From contig NZ_CP009285.1 of the NCBI RefSeq assembly GCF_000758665.1, positions 2,666,001 through 2,730,000 on the forward strand: DNA of 64,000 nt, in the 5' to 3' direction. Position 1 is the first letter of the stretch; each line of letters starts with the position of its first letter. The notes under the pieces are model-generated. The model was not told the origin of the DNA. It searched no databases and saw only the letters and a list, made by a program, of their open reading frames with translations. The translations under genes and the position numbers were made by a program. Shown here piece by piece: positions 63,140 to 64,000 of this stretch. The DNA is from Paenibacillus borealis. Its GTDB lineage: Bacteria > Bacillota > Bacilli > Paenibacillales > Paenibacillaceae.

Positions 63140-64000
63140 TGGACTTCTGTCAAGAAAGTAGACGTGGAACTAAGAGATTTCCCGCTTAAATCTCGCTGCA
63201 AACTGAATGGGGGATACGTAACCCAGGGCACCATGGATTCGTTTACGGTTGTAGAAAAATTCAATGTACTGGTAGATGGCATCATAGGTCTGCTTCTTCG
63301 TTTTAAATCGAGTCCAGTACACCAACTCTTTTTTCAAGAGGCTGTGAAAAGATTCGATACAGGCGTTATCATAACAGTTCCCTTTGCGGCTCATACTTGC
63401 GGTCATCTGGTAGTTCTTCAGGCGTTCCCGGTAATCCGCAGAGGCATATTGTGAGCCCCGATCTGAATGGTGAATCAAGCCCTTCCCAGGACGTTTCGCC
63501 TTGTAGGCCACGTCTAGGGCGCCTTGTACGAGGTCTGTGGTCATCCGGTCGCTGAGCCGCCAGCCTACAATTTCTCGGGTGCACAGGTCCAGCACGCTCG
63601 CCAAATACATCCGCCCTTCCTGGCAGGGAATGTAGGTAATATCCGCCACCCATGCCCGGTTTGGCTCTTCGGTGTGGAATTGCTGGTTCAGCAGGTTAGG
63701 GGCAATAGGCAAAGGATGGTTAGAGTCGGTCGTGTGTACGCGAAACCTCTTTGCGACACACGAGCGCAGACCCAGCTCTCTCATGTATATTCCTACCGTG
63801 CGTTCACTCACCTTGTGCCCTTCACGCTGCAGGAGAATCGTGATTTTGGGGCTACCGTAACGGCTGTGGGAGTCGTTAAAATGATAGGCAATCCGCTGGA
63901 GCAGCAACGCTTTGCGGGTGGCTTGAGGGCTGGGCTTTGCTGTTCTCCATTTGTAATAACCGCTCCGTGATACCTGAAAGACGTTGCACATCTTCTCCAC
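63140..64000 (-). mobile_element. IS3-family insertion sequence, partial
   Basis: The left (3') end begins near 63140 with TGGACTTCTGTCAAGAAAG, which has the TG... start and overall form of IS3-family terminal repeats. It joins the middle of a 51-bp repeat unit. The element carries orfB on the minus strand and continues past the window, so the other end and orfA are not visible. Confidence 0.85.
63170..64000 (-). CDS. IS3-family transposase OrfB, 5' end outside the window
   Basis: At least 276 residues of a DDE integrase-type transposase. The HTH_21 segment (VSRSGYYKW; SRYGSPKITILL) is followed by an rve core with the three acidic residues in AWVADITYI, IHHSDRGSQY and NACIESFHS, and the C-terminal YNRKRIHGALGYVSP motif. 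The frame is open up to position 64000. OrfB is usually made as an OrfAB fusion by -1 frameshifting; the slippery site would be outside the window. No frameshift or stop is seen, so this copy may be functional. Confidence 0.93.
   Translation of the reverse strand: MEKMCNVFQVSRSGYYKWRTAKPSPQATRKALLLQRIAYHFNDSHSRYGSPKITILLQREGHKVSERTVGIYMRELGLRSCVAKRFRVHTTDSNHPLPIAPNLLNQQFHTEEPNRAWVADITYIPCQEGRMYLASVLDLCTREIVGWRLSDRMTTDLVQGALDVAYKAKRPGKGLIHHSDRGSQYASADYRERLKNYQMTASMSRKGNCYDNACIESFHSLLKKELVYWTRFKTKKQTYDAIYQYIEFFYNRKRIHGALGYVSPIQFAARFKREIS

Noticed and set aside
62383..63285. Open frame through the second 51-bp array and into the GNAT gene on the minus strand
   Set aside because: Same repeat effect; it overlaps a well-supported GNAT gene and the IS end.

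Overview
The window looks like a chromosomal segment of a spore-forming Firmicute, most likely Paenibacillus or a close relative. Three things point there. The core gene order matches the ytoI-ytpI-ytrI-ytrH-dnaE ... accD-accA ... pyk ... fxsA-ytvI-citZ-icd-mdh ... pho-polA-mutM-ytaF-coaE ... nrdR block of Bacillus. Sporulation genes are frequent (YheC/YheD-type coat proteins, YtrH, YtrI, YtvI, YtaF, an alpha/beta SASP). Ribosome binding sites are strong AGGAGG types, with many GTG and TTG starts, base composition is moderate to high in GC, and there are large secreted multi-module amylases and SLH proteins. The genus is an inference; no rRNA gene is present to confirm it.

Layout. 1-6.1 kb: a minus-strand operon of five paralogous YheC/YheD ATP-grasp proteins (the last cut by the window edge) with an embedded GNAT acetyltransferase. 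6.4-11.7 kb: a yheA-like gene, small membrane and LURP-like proteins, ytoI, and the divergent ytpI and ytrH-ytrI genes. 11.8-29.6 kb: housekeeping block with dnaE, a yutG-like gene, accDA, pyk, a G1-type glutamic peptidase, an MFS transporter, a thioesterase, fxsA, ytvI and the TCA genes citZ-icd-mdh. pfkA, which lies between accA and pyk in B. subtilis, is absent.

29.6-50.3 kb is an accessory region sitting between mdh and the pho genes, which are neighbours in B. subtilis. It holds an SLH/beta-helix surface protein, an amidohydrolase, a Nudix hydrolase, an SDR, a TPP-riboswitch-controlled tenI-thiS-thiG-thiH operon, yfbR, a fused class I fumarase, and two secreted amylases of unrelated catalytic families (GH13 and GH119) that carry almost identical starch-binding tails. 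Unusual tandem repeats lie at both ends of this region.

50.3-62.5 kb: phosphate regulon (histidine kinase, response regulator, pstB, phoU) with recognisable Pho boxes, then polA-mutM-ytaF-coaE-lytic transglycosylase, an SASP gene, nrdR, tRNA-Ala and tRNA-Lys, and a GNAT. The right edge holds a 51-bp tandem-repeat element interrupted by an IS3-family insertion sequence that runs off the window.

The most distinctive points are the ATP-grasp ligase array, the abundance of distinct intergenic repeat families (several in two copies in this one window), a telomere-like TTGAGGG heptamer array, the shared tails of the two amylases with a palindromic operator candidate at their promoter, and three phased Pho boxes.
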